This document shows positions 40,101 to 52,009 of a stretch of DNA of 64,000 bases, one piece after another. The position numbers and the translations under genes are program-made. The notes under the pieces were generated by a model. That model was not told the DNA's origin and ran no database searches. It was given only the letters and a program-made list of their open reading frames with translations. Source of the stretch: Polyangiaceae bacterium (GTDB taxonomy: Bacteria > Myxococcota_A > Polyangia > Polyangiales > Polyangiaceae); NCBI GenBank assembly GCA_947475525.1, contig CANJMI010000005.1, forward strand, positions 62,001 to 126,000, written 5' to 3'. The first letter of the stretch is position 1. Every line of letters begins with the position of its first letter.

Positions 40101-43100
40101 TCCGCACGATCGAGTGCATCGGCCTGTGCCAAGACGCGCAACTCCAACACCTCGGTGAGCTCTTCGAACCGGCCCCCATTGGCATAGATGGGCTCGAGCA
40201 ACGCCGTCACCTCGAGGCGCAGATCGGAGTCCTCGCGGCCGAGCTTATGCACAGCGGCGATGGCGTGTGCATCTTCCGGCGCTTCCTCGAGGACCTGGCG
40301 AAAGTGCTCGAGCGCATCGATTGAGCGACCAAGGACGTTCAAACACAGATCGCCGAGTCGATTGCGGATCGCCGCGCGTTTCTCAACCTCCCCGACCAAC
40401 TCCGCTTGGGCGCCCAGATTGTCGATGAGGTCGGACCAACGTTCACCGCTCGCGTAGAGTCGCTCGAGGGTCGCGAGGACCGGCAGGTCGTTTGGCGTAA
40501 TGTCGCGGGCCTGCTCCAGCATTCGCACCGCCTCGGTCGGCCGCTCGAGCTCGCGCTCATAGACCTCCGCGGCACGCACGCACAATTCCTGGCGACGCTC
40601 GTCGTCGTCCTCGGTGGCGTCGATGCGCTGCTCAAGGAGCAAAGCCAACCGACGTGGGTCGCGAGCTTCGTGGAGCCAAATCAGCCGGTCGAGCGCCACG
40701 AGCGACTGACTGTCGAGGAGAATCGCCTGGTCGAGGACGGCAACGGCCGCCTCGGAATCGTCGAGCATGTCCTGGAGAAGTTCGCCCAAACGCTCTAGAA
40801 GTCGCGCCTTCTGATCGGCATCGTCGGTCCGCTCGATCCGTTCGGCCAGGGCCTTCGAGAGCGTGTCCCAATCCGCGAGAATCACGCAAGTCGCGTCGAC
40901 GCGAGCGATCGCCCCTTCATCCATCGGATCGAGAACCGCGATCTCGACGAGGGCCCGGAGCGCACGACGAGCGTCATCGAGGCGCTCCTCGCAAATCTCG
41001 GCCACCGCCGCCAAGAAACCAAGCTTCACCTCGCGGTCGCTGACGGACGTGGCAGCCTTTTCAAACGCCGCGGCGAGCGCGTCCCATGACGAAGTCGACT
41101 CCGCGAGCCGTACGAGGTCACTGCGGACGTCATCGCTTTCAGGAGAGGCCTCGAAAGCCTCTCGAGCGACCGAAAACGCGCGAACGAGGTCGCGGCCACG
41201 GTTCTCCCAGAGAGCCGCCGACGCGAGCAGAATCGCCGCGCGATCGATCGGATCGTGTTGCAACGCGAGGCGGTGGTCGTTCAACGCGACGAGCTTGCGC
41301 CAATCGTCCGTGTGCTCGTACACGCGCCCAAGCACGTCGATCGCCCGCTCCTTGAGAGCCTCATCGTCGAGGAACTTCTCGAGCTCCTCGGTGGCCCCAG
41401 CGTGACCGGGGAGAACGTCGACGATTTGCTCGAGCTGGTCTAACGCGCGTTCGCGATCGCAACCCGGCCGTGCAAGCAGACGCGCAAGCTCAAGACGATA
41501 GCCCGCCGCCAGCTCGGGTACCCGGCTCCCCTCCGCACGCCTGTCGTAAAGCTCGGCGAGGTCCTCGTTCCTGTCTGCCGCGCGATAGAGTTCCGTCAGG
41601 TTATCGAGCGCGACGTCGTCATCGGGTGCGACGTCGATAAGGTCGCGCAAGCTTTGGATCGCATCCGCGTCGCGACCAAGCTGCCGTTGCAGCTTCGCAA
41701 TGACATGGTGGTAGACGACGCGCTTGTCGGCATCGACCAGCGCCTCGACACCGCGGCGGTAATGATCAACCCGTTGCTCCTTGCGGTCGAGGGTGACGAG
41801 CAACCCATCAATCGCGTGGAAAAGCGTCTCGCTTTCGGGATTGAACTCGTAGCTCCTGCGGTACCAGCGCAGCGCGTCATCGTGACGGTCGGCCATTGCG
41901 AACAGCTCGCCCGTCCGCTCACTGAGTTGCGCGGTCTTCTGATCGTCGGAGTCGACATCTTGCAACGCCGAAGCAAAAATTTCGGCAACACGCGCTTCCG
42001 CGCCACTCCCGATCAGACCCCCGAGACTTTCGAGTTTGTCCCAGATGCGCTCATTGCTCGGGTCTTCCCGCAGCCGGCGAGCCACCGTCTCGAGCGCCAT
42101 CGAGTAATCTTCGAGCTGCTCCTCGTAATGCTGAGCGAGCTTGTCGAGAAGCGTGCCTCTTTCGCTTGGATCTTGGGCGGCATCGACGCGCGCGGCGAGG
42201 GCAATCTTGAGCTTTTGCCAGTCCGCCATGCTTCGATAGACGGGCTCGAGCGCCTGCGCGATGTGGGCCTTGTGGTCGGGCTCGGTTGTCTTCTCGAGGA
42301 GTGCTTCGAGCGTGGCGATCGATGCGGTGTGCATCGGCTCGAGGTCGAGTGCCGCGTCGATCTCTTCAAGGGCGCGACCGACGTCGCCTACATGATCGAG
42401 GAGCACCACCGCGAGCCTCGACCGAAGTTCAGCCACGAGCTTCCCGCTCGCGGCATCGATCTGCCGCTCGAACAACGCCACGAGGCGATCGAATTGTTTT
42501 TCGGCTCGATAGAGCCCATCGAGCGCGGTCACCGCTTCGGCGTGAAGGGTGATCTCGAGGACCTCCTCGTATTTTCGGATCGCCGCGGAGTTATCGCCCA
42601 GCGAAGTGGCCTGCAGCTTCCCGGCGCGGAGCAAGAAAGCTACGCGGTCGCTGTCTTGAGCGCCCTCGGCGCGCACCACCAGAATTTCGAAAAGATGCCC
42701 ATCGTCGTTGACGGCGATGTAGAGCGCCTCGAGGGCAGAGAGGGCGTCGACATCCTCGGCTCTCGCGTCGAAGGCCGCGCGGTAATGGCGGATCGCGCGA
42801 GCGTCATCTTGTGCGTAAGTTCGTGCGATTTCACCGGCCCGGAGGCGGAGAGCGTGCTGAACGTCGGAATCGAGAACATCCTCGATGATCGCCTCGAACA
42901 CGTCGAGCATATCGCCATAGCGCTCGGTGACCTTGGCCAAGCGCTCGACAGACGCAATCCACGTAGCGAGGCTCGGCTCGGCGGTCGCCTCTCGCAGCGC
43001 TCGCGCCGCGTAATCGAATGCCCGTCGCGGGTTGTCGATGGAGTCCTCGGCGGTGACGAGGGCGCGATTGAGTATCGCGAGACGCACGCCGGTCTCGGTG

Positions 43101-46100
43101 GTCGATTCCGCCTCGATCTCGAGCACCTTGAGGAGCTTCTCCGCGGCCCCATCCGCGCGGTAAATCGGCTCTAGAATTTCGGCTGCCTCGCGCCGCACGT
43201 CCGAAGTTTCGTGGACGAGTAACGCCTCGAGACCCTCGCGCGCGTTCGAACGCGACCTGTCACGCTCAAGCACCACGCGGTACGAGGCCATCGCCTCGGT
43301 CGGCGCACCGAGATGCGAACGTCGTACGTCACCGAGCCGCACGTGCAGGTCGATGGCGGCGGCGTCCGCCGTAAGAGAGATCCAGGTCTCGATGGTGTCC
43401 GCGAGATCTTGGAAGCGCCCCGCCTTTTCGAGAAGACTCGCGAGCGGCTCGAGCACGGCAGGTTCGGGCCCAAACTCTTCCTGAACCACGCGCCAAGCGT
43501 CAACGGCCTCGGCGACCGCGTCGAGGTCATCGCCAAGAACGCGAGCGGCCTTCGTCATGCACCGCTTGCGTTCGGCAGCCTCGCCGGTGCCCTGCTCGAT
43601 GCGGCCCAGCACGTCGATGACGTCGCGCCAGCGCTTCGTGTCACCATAAAGCCGCTCGAGCGCGCTCAACGCCGCGAGGTCGGCTGGCTCGTCCGCGAGG
43701 CGCATGTTCCACGCGTCAATCGCGGCGGCGGGAGCAGCAAGCTCCACTTCGTGAAGCCCAGCGATGCGCGCAAACAGCTTGGCACGCTCGTCGGCTTCGG
43801 TGACAAGTCGAACCTCTGTGGACAACGTCCCGGCGAGGCTCGCGTGGTCTCCGCGCTTCTCGTAAATAGTGGAGAGCGACTGGGCCGCCGGGATCACAAT
43901 CAACGCATCCTCGGGATCGACCGAGAGAGTTTCCCGCAGCAATTTCTCTGCGCGATCGTCGTCACCGAGCTCGACCCGCCACACTCGCGCCGCGGCCATC
44001 AGAAGCTCGCCACGGGCTTGCTGCGCCTGGCAGCGAGCTGCGGCCTCGGTGAGGGCGGAGGCCACCTTCGCATGCTCGCCGATTCGCTGTCCGACGTGGA
44101 TGAAGCGCTCGCGCAAGACCGCGTCCTCCGGTTCGAGAGGAACGAGGTCGGCGAGTGCCGCAAACGCGGCGGCATCGTCCTTGAGGCGCTCGTCGCGCAA
44201 GGTCGCAAGACGACGCAGGAGCTCGCGGCGCTGGTCGTCCGAGACGGCACCCTCGAGTCGCACCGCGATGATTCGGGTCAGATCGCGAATGGCATCGCGC
44301 ACCTCGTAGACGCTATCGAGTAAGGCCGCTGCGGGCTGCCGCAACGCGGCAACGGAGAGGCACTCCTCGGCGAGCTCACGCGCCTCGGAATGTTCCGGAT
44401 GGACCTCGAGCACGGAGGCCAGATGCGGCATCACGCGGTCGTGTTCCTTCACCGCGTGCAAGTAGAGGTCAGCGAGCTGCAGCCGGATGCCAACGACGGT
44501 TTCGTCCGGCGCCGTCTCAAGGCGTTCCTCAAGCAAATTTGCGAGGTCTTTGAAACGGTTCTGTCGCGAGTAGAGACGCGCAAGAGCATCAACACCGTCG
44601 GCATGAACCGAGTCGATGGCGTGGATCCGCTCGTAGTAAGCAATCGCCTTCGCGTCGTCGCGGAGCAGCTCCTCGGCAAGCCTGGCCGCTTGATGGAGAC
44701 GCTCAATGCGCGTCCCGTCATCCTCCGCGTGTTCGATGGCGCGGGCGTAAAGGGCTTCGAGGTCGCTCCAACGCTCTGCACCATTGAGGATGGATTTCAG
44801 GCGCGAAAAAGCGCGTTCGTGCCTGGTGTCGAGCGCGAGAACCTGCTGCAAGTAAGGGACCGCACCCTCGGCGTCGCCGAGTTGTTCCTCGTGCAGTGAG
44901 GCCGCGCGCTCGCACAGTTCGATGCGTAGCTCCGAGGAAAGCAAGGTTACCGCACCTCCGTCCGCTGACCCTTCTGCGAGGTGTAGGCGGTAGGCCTGCG
45001 CGAGATCCGTCGGCCGTCCCGCGACGGTGGCAAGCCGCTCGGACCGATCCCAGAGCTCATGGTCCGTTGGCTCTTCGACGAGCGCGCTGAGAACGACATC
45101 GAGCGCGCCGGTGGCATTCGACAAATCGCGTTCAAGGGCGTCGGCGAGGCTGCCGCACAGCGCGAGACGCCGCGGGAGAGTCTCCTCGTGCTCGAGCATG
45201 ACGCGCAGCGCACGCACTCGATCGACTGCCTTGTCGGTCGCGTGGTAGTGCCTTTCGAGCACGGTCGCCGCCTTGGCGCGGACGGCACCCGCCATCGGCG
45301 CGGGAGCGGCAGCGGGCGCCACGGTCAGCGATTCGAGAATGGTGATCGCACGGTCGCACTCGGGATCGAGTTCGAGCGCCCGAACGCAAGCTTGGAACGC
45401 ATCTTCCGGCGACGACAACCGCTCTTGGTAGAGCGTCGCGAGCTCGGTTTCGAGGCGGACCCGGGCCGCCCCCAACTCGGCGTCCCGATGCGCGCCCATG
45501 ACCACGGCTGCGCGCCCGTAGTCCTCCGTTTCGAGCAGCAGACGCGTCAACTCGGCGAGCGAACCGGTCCGCGTCGCGTCCTCGTTGAACACGCGCTCGA
45601 GCAGCTCGATTGCCCGTCGCGGTTCGCCAAAAACGTCTTGCTCGACCTGCGTCCATTCTTCGAGTGCTTCAACGCGCGCGAGGCCCGAAAAGCGGCTCGC
45701 CTTGAGCTCAAAAAGCCAACGCAGATCGTCTTTGCGCGCGGTCGAACGCAGCAGCTGATCAAACGTCGCAACCGTCGCGACGTCGCTCGGGTCGCCTTCG
45801 ACGAGCCGGCGGAAGATCGCCACCGCTTCATCGAGCTTGCCTAGGTGCTGCGCGTAGACATCGGCGAGCATCGACTCGAACACCCGAGCACGCGGGACAT
45901 CGTTCGCACTCTCGGCTAGGCGAGCGCGGAGGACCTCGATAAATGGAGCCCAATCGGACGCCTGCTGAGACCAGTCACGGAGGCGTCCTAGTCCCTCTTC
46001 ATCGGGGCGAATTTCATACGCTTGACGAGCATACTGGAGGGCGGTGGCCTTGTTTGCGAGCTGCCCGCCCGTGATGCTCGCCATCTTGTGAAGGATCGCG

Positions 46101-48538
46101 ATCTTCTCGTCGAGGCTCTCCGTCGCGCCGAGCACCACGGCGTGGAGTCCAGGCAGGCGCGACCATTTGCCTTCCTGCTCGTAGAGCGGGAGTAGCGCCG
46201 TCGCCGCCTCCAAATTTTTAGGCTCGACCGAAAGGATTCGCTCGTAAGAACGCGCTGCGCGCTCCGGTGCACCGAGTCGTTCTTCGTAAAGTCGAGCCGC
46301 ACGAAACGAGAGCCCAACCTTCTCGAGCTCGGGCTCGGTTCGATCCGCCGTCGTCGAGAGGAAGTCGGCGAGGCCCTCCCAATCGTTTTGCGACGCGTAG
46401 AGCTCTTCGAGGCCGTCCCAGTCGCGAGCCTCGACGAACGATTGACGAAGTACGCGCAGTGCGCGGGTGTGACCCGGCGAAAGCTCGAGCACGCGACGCC
46501 AGCTTCGATTGGCGGCCTTGGTGTCGAGGAGCTTCTCGGCCTGAAGCGCGCCGAGCTTCTGCAAGAGCGCGACCTTTTTCTCGACGTCGCCTTGCTCGAT
46601 CCGAGCCTCGAGCACGAAGGCCGCCGTCTCGAAATCTTTCTGGCGCTCAGCTTGCTTATCGAGCGCATCGAGGACCCCCTCGGTTTCGGGCGCCTCGGTG
46701 TAAACCTGGCGCCACAATCGGGTCGCGTCGTCGCCCTTTTCGAGGCGTTCCGCGGCGAGCTTCGCCATCTCGCGAAGGACGGGCACGCGCGCGGCCCCCT
46801 CCACCTGTGCGAGCTGCTTTTCGTAGAGTTCGTAGAGCTTCGTCCAGGTGCGTCGTTTCGGGTAAAGCTCGATCAGCTGATCGCGAGCTTCCGCGTCGTC
46901 GCCCGTCGCTTCCAGGAGCGACTCATAGGCCGCGATTGCATTCTGAACGTTGGAAAATTGTTCCAGCCAACGCCGCGCCACGGCGCGCAAGAGTTCGATG
47001 CGCTCGGCCGCGTCATCGGTGATGTCGGCGAGCTTCTGCTGCGTGCTCAGCAAGTCACGCCATCGAGTGAGCGTCTCGTAGACGGCGATGAGGCCGCGCA
47101 CGGCTTCGACGTTGCGGTCGTCGTGCTGCAAAATTTGGGTAAGAACGGTGAGGAGCGCGGTGTCGCTCTTCAGTCGGTCCCGATAAATTTCCGCCATCTG
47201 GCGCAAGATCACGATGCGGGGCGCGGCGTCCTCTTTCGGAAGGCGCTGCAAATCCTGCCGGTAGAGCTCGACCAGCGCGTTGTATGCCTCGGTCTGCAGG
47301 TAGAGTTTCTTCAGCTTCTCGCGTGCATCGACATCGTTTGGATCGCTGCGGAGAATCGTCTTGTACTGCTCGATCGCCTGCTTCGCGTTCTCGAGACTCT
47401 CGGCAAGCCCCGCGATCTCGTCGGCGAGTTTGCGCTTGAACTCATCGTCACTGCTCGCGCGCTGCGCATCGGTGAGAATCGCCATCAAACGCGCGGCGTC
47501 CTCCTTGTTGCGGCATCGCTCGCGAAAAAACCGCAGCATGCCCGAATGCGTCGGGTCGCTCCGCCGCACCTTCTCGAAATAGGGCTCCGCGCCATCGGGG
47601 TTCTCGAGCGCCTGCCAGTTGAGCATCGCGACTTGGACCCAGACACCAAACTCCTCGGCTTGCTTGACGATGCCGGACGCGATCATGCGCTCATAAAGCG
47701 CGACCAACGGTGCCCACGATTCATTCTGCGTATAGATTTCACGCAAGAACGCGACAGCGACGGCGTTTCCCGAGTCGAGCTGGAGTAGCGCCTCGTGCGC
47801 GGCGATCGCCTCCGCCTCATCGGACAGACGGGTGCGGCGAATGCAAGCGCACCGCAATGCGGCAGCCACTTTGTCGCCCTTGGCCGGCGCAACGGAAGAC
47901 AGCTTAGCGAGTGCGTTTGCGGCATCGCCCCAGCGCTCGAGTTCCTCGAAGACGATGGCCACAAGCCCGAGGGCTCGACGGTTATCCGGATCGAGGGCGA
48001 GCGCGCTCTCGAGGTGCTCGGCGACCCGATTCCGAGTGGCCTCGTCTCGCGCGGCGTGGCGCAACATCGTGTCGCCGGCCGCAACCAAGAAGCGCGCCTT
48101 TCGCGTACCGTCGGCGGTATCGCCCGCGTCGACGAGCAGCTGCGCGACTGTCGCTTCCCAGCGCTCCCGCTGAGCGAGAATGTCGGCAACGGCGGCCTTC
48201 GCCTTCGCATCGTCCGGACGGGCCGCGAGGGCTCCGCGGAAGGCAACGAGAGCGTCATCGTCCCGGCACAGCTCTTCGTGGAAGATGCGCGCCCGGAGAA
48301 GCTGCTTCGACGCGATCGCGGAGGCTCCGTTAGAGAGGGAGAGTTCGAGTTCAAGAAGACGCGCGGCCGCGTGCCAGGAGTGCTGCTTCTCGTGCTCGAG
48401 CCGAGATCGCTCAAGCTCCCGTGCGACCGCTTCTCCGCCGTTATCGGCGACGACATCCTGAACCTCCGCCCAAGCGGAGGCGTTTTGCGGATCGGAGACC
48501 AAGGCCACGAGGGCCGTGCGGATCGTTTCGACACTCAT
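37178..48538 (-). CDS. Giant TPR-repeat protein (about 3786 residues)
   Basis: The single uninterrupted frame starts at ATG 48538, with GGAG at 48544-48547 as ribosome-binding site. It starts [16 protein letters not shown] and is a solenoid of tetratricopeptide-like helical pairs almost throughout, with typical units such as '[18 protein letters not shown]' and '[20 protein letters not shown]'. There is no signal peptide, membrane segment, kinase or other domain that I can see. Such a solenoid should be a large cytoplasmic scaffold. The repeats vary in sequence, so internal recombination is not the main source of length. Function unknown. Confidence 0.9.
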   Translation of the reverse strand: MSVETIRTALVALVSDPQNASAWAEVQDVVADNGGEAVARELERSRLEHEKQHSWHAAARLLELELSLSNGASAIASKQLLRARIFHEELCRDDDALVAFRGALAARPDDAKAKAAVADILAQRERWEATVAQLLVDAGDTADGTRKARFLVAAGDTMLRHAARDEATRNRVAEHLESALALDPDNRRALGLVAIVFEELERWGDAANALAKLSSVAPAKGDKVAAALRCACIRRTRLSDEAEAIAAHEALLQLDSGNAVAVAFLREIYTQNESWAPLVALYERMIASGIVKQAEEFGVWVQVAMLNWQALENPDGAEPYFEKVRRSDPTHSGMLRFFRERCRNKEDAARLMAILTDAQRASSDDEFKRKLADEIAGLAESLENAKQAIEQYKTILRSDPNDVDAREKLKKLYLQTEAYNALVELYRQDLQRLPKEDAAPRIVILRQMAEIYRDRLKSDTALLTVLTQILQHDDRNVEAVRGLIAVYETLTRWRDLLSTQQKLADITDDAAERIELLRAVARRWLEQFSNVQNAIAAYESLLEATGDDAEARDQLIELYPKRRTWTKLYELYEKQLAQVEGAARVPVLREMAKLAAERLEKGDDATRLWRQVYTEAPETEGVLDALDKQAERQKDFETAAFVLEARIEQGDVEKKVALLQKLGALQAEKLLDTKAANRSWRRVLELSPGHTRALRVLRQSFVEARDWDGLEELYASQNDWEGLADFLSTTADRTEPELEKVGLSFRAARLYEERLGAPERAARSYERILSVEPKNLEAATALLPLYEQEGKWSRLPGLHAVVLGATESLDEKIAILHKMASITGGQLANKATALQYARQAYEIRPDEEGLGRLRDWSQQASDWAPFIEVLRARLAESANDVPRARVFESMLADVYAQHLGKLDEAVAIFRRLVEGDPSDVATVATFDQLLRSTARKDDLRWLFELKASRFSGLARVEALEEWTQVEQDVFGEPRRAIELLERVFNEDATRTGSLAELTRLLLETEDYGRAAVVMGAHRDAELGAARVRLETELATLYQERLSSPEDAFQACVRALELDPECDRAITILESLTVAPAAAPAPMAGAVRAKAATVLERHYHATDKAVDRVRALRVMLEHEETLPRRLALCGSLADALERDLSNATGALDVVLSALVEEPTDHELWDRSERLATVAGRPTDLAQAYRLHLAEGSADGGAVTLLSSELRIELCERAASLHEEQLGDAEGAVPYLQQVLALDTRHERAFSRLKSILNGAERWSDLEALYARAIEHAEDDGTRIERLHQAARLAEELLRDDAKAIAYYERIHAIDSVHADGVDALARLYSRQNRFKDLANLLEERLETAPDETVVGIRLQLADLYLHAVKEHDRVMPHLASVLEVHPEHSEARELAEECLSVAALRQPAAALLDSVYEVRDAIRDLTRIIAVRLEGAVSDDQRRELLRRLATLRDERLKDDAAAFAALADLVPLEPEDAVLRERFIHVGQRIGEHAKVASALTEAAARCQAQQARGELLMAAARVWRVELGDDDRAEKLLRETLSVDPEDALIVIPAAQSLSTIYEKRGDHASLAGTLSTEVRLVTEADERAKLFARIAGLHEVELAAPAAAIDAWNMRLADEPADLAALSALERLYGDTKRWRDVIDVLGRIEQGTGEAAERKRCMTKAARVLGDDLDAVAEAVDAWRVVQEEFGPEPAVLEPLASLLEKAGRFQDLADTIETWISLTADAAAIDLHVRLGDVRRSHLGAPTEAMASYRVVLERDRSRSNAREGLEALLVHETSDVRREAAEILEPIYRADGAAEKLLKVLEIEAESTTETGVRLAILNRALVTAEDSIDNPRRAFDYAARALREATAEPSLATWIASVERLAKVTERYGDMLDVFEAIIEDVLDSDVQHALRLRAGEIARTYAQDDARAIRHYRAAFDARAEDVDALSALEALYIAVNDDGHLFEILVVRAEGAQDSDRVAFLLRAGKLQATSLGDNSAAIRKYEEVLEITLHAEAVTALDGLYRAEKQFDRLVALFERQIDAASGKLVAELRSRLAVVLLDHVGDVGRALEEIDAALDLEPMHTASIATLEALLEKTTEPDHKAHIAQALEPVYRSMADWQKLKIALAARVDAAQDPSERGTLLDKLAQHYEEQLEDYSMALETVARRLREDPSNERIWDKLESLGGLIGSGAEARVAEIFASALQDVDSDDQKTAQLSERTGELFAMADRHDDALRWYRRSYEFNPESETLFHAIDGLLVTLDRKEQRVDHYRRGVEALVDADKRVVYHHVIAKLQRQLGRDADAIQSLRDLIDVAPDDDVALDNLTELYRAADRNEDLAELYDRRAEGSRVPELAAGYRLELARLLARPGCDRERALDQLEQIVDVLPGHAGATEELEKFLDDEALKERAIDVLGRVYEHTDDWRKLVALNDHRLALQHDPIDRAAILLASAALWENRGRDLVRAFSVAREAFEASPESDDVRSDLVRLAESTSSWDALAAAFEKAATSVSDREVKLGFLAAVAEICEERLDDARRALRALVEIAVLDPMDEGAIARVDATCVILADWDTLSKALAERIERTDDADQKARLLERLGELLQDMLDDSEAAVAVLDQAILLDSQSLVALDRLIWLHEARDPRRLALLLEQRIDATEDDDERRQELCVRAAEVYERELERPTEAVRMLEQARDITPNDLPVLATLERLYASGERWSDLIDNLGAQAELVGEVEKRAAIRNRLGDLCLNVLGRSIDALEHFRQVLEEAPEDAHAIAAVHKLGREDSDLRLEVTALLEPIYANGGRFEELTEVLELRVLAQADALDRAETLLGIARILEEQLDALERARDTAIRALLEVYSEGTPTDAGLHDEIERLCEATADFKNYADALERLAPEVYDAAAQADLYERLGILAETHLGDTARATEAYRKAAEQSESPAALLAALDRLYVASADNQRLAGILERRLENEPDDAARAALHYRLAVLSIDHFHELGGAVDQLERCTELAPDHAAAIQKLEQLTEDREMFERVSEILDGLYRAAGDGDSRVRLRNKRIDHTTLTTERLRLRLELAQVLEEENENPAAAQRAVELALADGPVDEDVLEQLERLAGINGAGDDGARAWIRAGNAVTKALGSALAKAVAEPASSEGIRADLARDVYLRVATWYEENVEEIELAEYALNAALGQDPECAGALVRLESLQRGQGRDRELVATLRKLAELIENGGGSVDREASEVRREAKELAETSLHDLELVEVVLREMLAASDNDAWALAELSELCEQKGADEELFKLLKRRIDLTSESDELRRLRHAAAVVGEKKLDDRKAAIELYEHAFEDDASDGVAATALRRLYSAGRRFEDLVRLLERLVEGEADSNARVELRLESARIALEELDSPSDAIERLTAVLDEVPGHPRSVALLTELFEKSGRDDELVELVERQIDVARETGDREGGLTLRLRLADLCETRLHDVDRAIDGCLAVLDADAECRPALEALARLYEAQGRTTDAAETYERLLDGAQTSDVLRLALKARDLHGDDDEAASRALEVALVTDDLGAAAVSALREALEVIYAKLKMWQELATLITQRADEGEDATVREVLYRRAAEVHAKERGDHGSAADLLEKAFDLNPESRELMLALAAAFEAAGRADDALGMLQKVVGSFGGKRSKELADIHVRIAAVQLARGEEAACLEELDSARKLDPANLKVSAELGRISLAMHDSATDGAAKAEHLKRAETVYKALLLQKLDEGSAVVKAEVFVGMAKVLVRMDDTKKAIHNLERAIAADPHFEPAHAMLDELNV

Positions 48539-48547
48539 AGTTGCTCC

Positions 48548-48562
48548 GGCTGGTGACCAGCC
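48548..48562. promoter_or_regulatory. Perfect dyad upstream of the giant TPR gene
   Basis: GGCTGGT and ACCAGCC flank a single G, centred 17 bp upstream of the ATG and touching the GGAG ribosome-binding site. It may be a repressor site, or a hairpin that hides the ribosome-binding site. Another possible long hairpin (GGGACC 48648-48653 with GGTCCC 48671-48676) lies further toward acs. The rest of 48539-48782 shows nothing else. Confidence 0.35.
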
Positions 48563-48782
48563 ACAGACCACACATTTGTTCAGGAAATTCCGAGAACGAG
48601 ACGTGATCGACGCGGCATTAAACCTGCGCTTGGGCGTGGTTGCAACCGGGACCTTGGGGCCTATGACCGGGGTCCCGCCCGCACCTCCGCGCATCGCGGG
48701 AGGCGCGCATGGGGGTCGTCGCCGAACGACGCGTCTTTCGACCTACCGCCCTCCTCGTGACCGAGCTTTACTCCTCAACATC

Positions 48783-50831
48783 ATGACGACCCCCATCGAA
48801 GGTCCGAGCACCCCGGACATCCGCTCCTCGGCGGACGCGGCGTCACAAACCATCGACTGTCGGCTGAAGGAGGAGCGACGGTTCACCCCGCCTTCAGCCT
48901 TCGCCGAAAGGGCCCGAGTGGGCCTCCGGGAGGAGTACGAGAAGCTTTACCGCGAGAGTCTCGACGACCCCGAAGCGTTCTGGCGCCGTGAAACCGCGGA
49001 CCTCGTCTTCCGCAAACCTTGGAAGACGACGCTCGAATGGAAGCTTCCCCACGCGGCATGGTTCGTCGGCGCGGAGCTCAACATCACCGAGAGCTGCCTC
49101 GACCGGCATCTCGCGGGGCCCCGAAAAAACAAGGCCGCCATCATCTGGGAGGCTGAAACGGGCGAGGTCGTCACGCTGACCTACGCGCAGCTCCACCGCG
49201 AGGTGTGCGCACTCGCGCGGGGCCTGCGATGGCTCGGCGTCGGCGCCGGGGACCGCGTGGCGATCTACATGGGCATGCACCCCTTCGCGGCGGTCGCCAT
49301 GCTCGCGTGCGCACGCGTCGGAGCGATTCACACGGTCGTTTTCGGCGGATTTGCGCCGGAAGCGTTGCGCGATCGCATCGCCGATTGCCGCGCAAAAGTC
49401 GTCATCACCCAAGATGCGGCCTGGCGGCGTGGAAAGCTCATTCCGTTGAAGCGCATGGTGGACGATGCCCTCGCTAGCCCGGCTGCGGCGAGCGTCGACG
49501 CCGTGGTCGTCCTTCGGCGCCTCGACGCCACCGCCAGTCTTCCGCAAGACTTCGAGCCCGTCACGATGATGCCCGAGCGCGACCACGACTGGTCAGACCT
49601 CTGCACAAAGGCGAAAGGCGAGACCGATGAGGCCGCAATCGTCCCGTCGGAACACCCGCTCTTCATCCTTTACACGTCGGGCTCGACGGGCCAACCGAAG
49701 GGCGTCCTTCACAGCTCAGCCGGCTACCTCGCGGGAGTGCACGTCACGAGCAAGTACGTGTTCGACCTACGCGAGGAAGACATCTACTGGTGCACAGCCG
49801 ACGTCGGCTGGGTGACCGGGCACAGCTACATCGTGTACGGCCCGCTTTCGTGCGGCGCCACCTGCTTGATGTACGAGGGAGCCCCGAATCATCCGGACTG
49901 GGGGCGCTTTTGGAGCATCGTGGAGCGCCACGGAGTCACGATTCTTTACACGGCACCCACGGCGATTCGAGCGTTCATGCGGGCCGGGCGGGAGTGGCCG
50001 GACCGCCATGATCTATCGACCTTGCGGCTTCTCGGCTCGGTCGGCGAGCCTATCAATCCGGAGGCATGGATGTGGTATCGCGACGCTGTCGGCGGCAACC
50101 GCTGCCCGGTCGTCGACACGTGGTGGCAGACCGAGACCGGCTCGATCATGCTCGTCACGTTGCCGGGGGCCGTCGATGCCAAGCCCGGTTCGACCGGGCT
50201 GCCATTCTTCGGCGTCGAGCCCGCGATCGTCGATTCGAACGGCATGCCCGTGGCCGACAACGCGGGCGGCCTACTCGTCATCAAGCGGCCTTGGCCCTCG
50301 ATGATCCGCACGGTTTGGGGCGACGACACCCGTTTCCATAAGCAGTACTTTCTCGAAGTCGGAGGGGTTTACGTCACCGGTGACGGCGCGCGGCGCGACT
50401 CCGATGGCTACTATTGGGTGGTTGGTCGCGTCGACGATGTTCTCAACGTCGCCGGGCACCGCATTGGTACGGCGGAGATCGAGAGCGCCCTCGTCTCGCA
50501 CCCCTCGGTAGTCGAAGCCGCCGCCGTTGGGCGTCCAGACGAGTTGAAGGGTCAAGCGCTCGTGGTGTTCGTCACGCTGCGCCACGGCATCGAGACTGGG
50601 CCCGCTCTCGCGAGCGAGCTTGCCGAGCACGTCGGCCATTGCCTCGGGAAATTCGCCCGGCCAGACACGGTCCGCTTTGCGGATGCGCTCCCGAAGACGC
50701 GGAGCGGCAAGATCATGCGACGCCTACTGAAAGATATCGCGGCGGGACGCGCGTCGACGGGCGATCTATCCACGCTCGAAGACCTCACCGTGCTGTCGCA
50801 GCTCCGCGACCTACAAGAAGGAGAAGGATGA
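48783..50831 (+). CDS. acs: Acetyl-CoA synthetase
   Basis: The 682-residue protein has the acs motifs '[20 protein letters not shown]', '[17 protein letters not shown]', '[12 protein letters not shown]' and '[20 protein letters not shown]', with the acetylation/adenylation Lys in '[12 protein letters not shown]'. It makes acetyl-CoA from acetate, ATP and CoA. ATG 48783 is chosen by the family N-terminus. It is divergent from the giant TPR gene. The length is slightly longer than the usual 650. Confidence 0.96.
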   Translation: MTTPIEGPSTPDIRSSADAASQTIDCRLKEERRFTPPSAFAERARVGLREEYEKLYRESLDDPEAFWRRETADLVFRKPWKTTLEWKLPHAAWFVGAELNITESCLDRHLAGPRKNKAAIIWEAETGEVVTLTYAQLHREVCALARGLRWLGVGAGDRVAIYMGMHPFAAVAMLACARVGAIHTVVFGGFAPEALRDRIADCRAKVVITQDAAWRRGKLIPLKRMVDDALASPAAASVDAVVVLRRLDATASLPQDFEPVTMMPERDHDWSDLCTKAKGETDEAAIVPSEHPLFILYTSGSTGQPKGVLHSSAGYLAGVHVTSKYVFDLREEDIYWCTADVGWVTGHSYIVYGPLSCGATCLMYEGAPNHPDWGRFWSIVERHGVTILYTAPTAIRAFMRAGREWPDRHDLSTLRLLGSVGEPINPEAWMWYRDAVGGNRCPVVDTWWQTETGSIMLVTLPGAVDAKPGSTGLPFFGVEPAIVDSNGMPVADNAGGLLVIKRPWPSMIRTVWGDDTRFHKQYFLEVGGVYVTGDGARRDSDGYYWVVGRVDDVLNVAGHRIGTAEIESALVSHPSVVEAAAVGRPDELKGQALVVFVTLRHGIETGPALASELAEHVGHCLGKFARPDTVRFADALPKTRSGKIMRRLLKDIAAGRASTGDLSTLEDLTVLSQLRDLQEGEG

Positions 50832-50890
50832 GCCCCCGCACGGCTCGCGGAATACTGTTCGCGGCGCCCTTGCCGAGCTAGCCTCCCGGG

Positions 50891-51991
50891 ATGCGCGCAA
50901 GACGGTCCCTACCCCGCATTCTCGCCGCGTGCCTCGCGGTTGCGGCCACGCTCACGCTTACCGAGGCGGCCCTCGCCCAGCGTTGCGAGCCCGTCCCAAC
51001 GACCACCCCCTCGCCTGCCGACACCGACTTGGCGAAAAAGAGCATGGCGGGCGGCGTCACGTACCTTCAAGACTCCGACGGCCCGCGCTACGAGGAGGCG
51101 TACCCGCTCTTCAAGCGCGCCTACAAGCTGTCCGGGTCGGTAAACGCTCTGCAAAACATGGCGCTCAGCGCCGCGAAGCTCGAGCTCGACGGCGAGGCCA
51201 TCGACTGCTTTCAGCGCTACCTCGAGAAGAAGGGCGCGGACATCTCTCCCGAAGACAAGGGTCAAGTCGAAACCGACCTTCGAGCACTCCTCGCCGGAGT
51301 GGCCTACGTCACCATCTCGAGCGACCTGTCGAACGTCACCCTCGTCGACACGCGCACGCCGCGGCGCGGCGCCACGGTGCGCAACACATACAAGCTCGGG
51401 GCACTGTCGCTCAAAGTCGGGCTGCACCCCGGTGATCACACGATCGTAGCTTCGCTCGCCGGCCATCCGAGTCAGTCGTGGACCGTTGACATCAAGAGCG
51501 GCGACAAGCTCACGAAAGAACTCCTCTTCGAGCCCGGCAAGCCCGTTACCGCAGACGGCTTCACGGCGGCGGACGCGAAGTCAATGGGCGGCTCGGGACT
51601 CGCTACCATCGAGCCGCCGGCGCCGAAGACACGGCTCCCTGCGTCGGTTTGGGTGGTCGGCGGAATGACGATCGCGACCGGCATCGGCTGGGGCGTAACG
51701 GGAGGCCTCGCGTTGTCGGAGAAGGGCGCCTACGACCTCGCGAACACCCCAGGGAATGCTTCGGCCGGAGTCGACCTCGCGGGTCAGCGGCGGACCGTGA
51801 CGACGCTAAACCTAATCACAGACGTGTTGATGGGCGTAACCGTGGCCGGCGCCGCAACGACAGTGGTGCTTGCGCTGACGAACTCGAATTCACCAAACCA
51901 AGTAAAATCCTCGGCGTTTGGGCGAAGCTGGATCTTGGTACCCTCCGCGGACGGAGCCGGATTCGGCGCCGTTGCCGCCGGTCGGTTCTAA
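50891..51991 (+). CDS. Periplasmic PEGA/TPR-type protein
   Basis: The 366-residue protein has a signal peptide (ILAACLAVAATLTLTEAALAQ). A TPR-like helical part ('YEEAYPLFKRAYKLSGSVNAL') precedes a beta-rich PEGA-like domain ('YVTISSDLSNVTLVD', 'GLHPGDHTIVASLAGH'). Two hydrophobic segments near the C-terminus (SVWVVGGMTIATGIGWG and DVLMGVTVAGAATTVVLAL) anchor it. Such proteins often accompany Ser/Thr kinases in myxobacteria, and one follows 18 bp later. Confidence 0.72.
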   Translation: MRARRSLPRILAACLAVAATLTLTEAALAQRCEPVPTTTPSPADTDLAKKSMAGGVTYLQDSDGPRYEEAYPLFKRAYKLSGSVNALQNMALSAAKLELDGEAIDCFQRYLEKKGADISPEDKGQVETDLRALLAGVAYVTISSDLSNVTLVDTRTPRRGATVRNTYKLGALSLKVGLHPGDHTIVASLAGHPSQSWTVDIKSGDKLTKELLFEPGKPVTADGFTAADAKSMGGSGLATIEPPAPKTRLPASVWVVGGMTIATGIGWGVTGGLALSEKGAYDLANTPGNASAGVDLAGQRRTVTTLNLITDVLMGVTVAGAATTVVLALTNSNSPNQVKSSAFGRSWILVPSADGAGFGAVAAGRF

Positions 51992-52009
51992 GGCGACGGG
52001 AGACATCGA

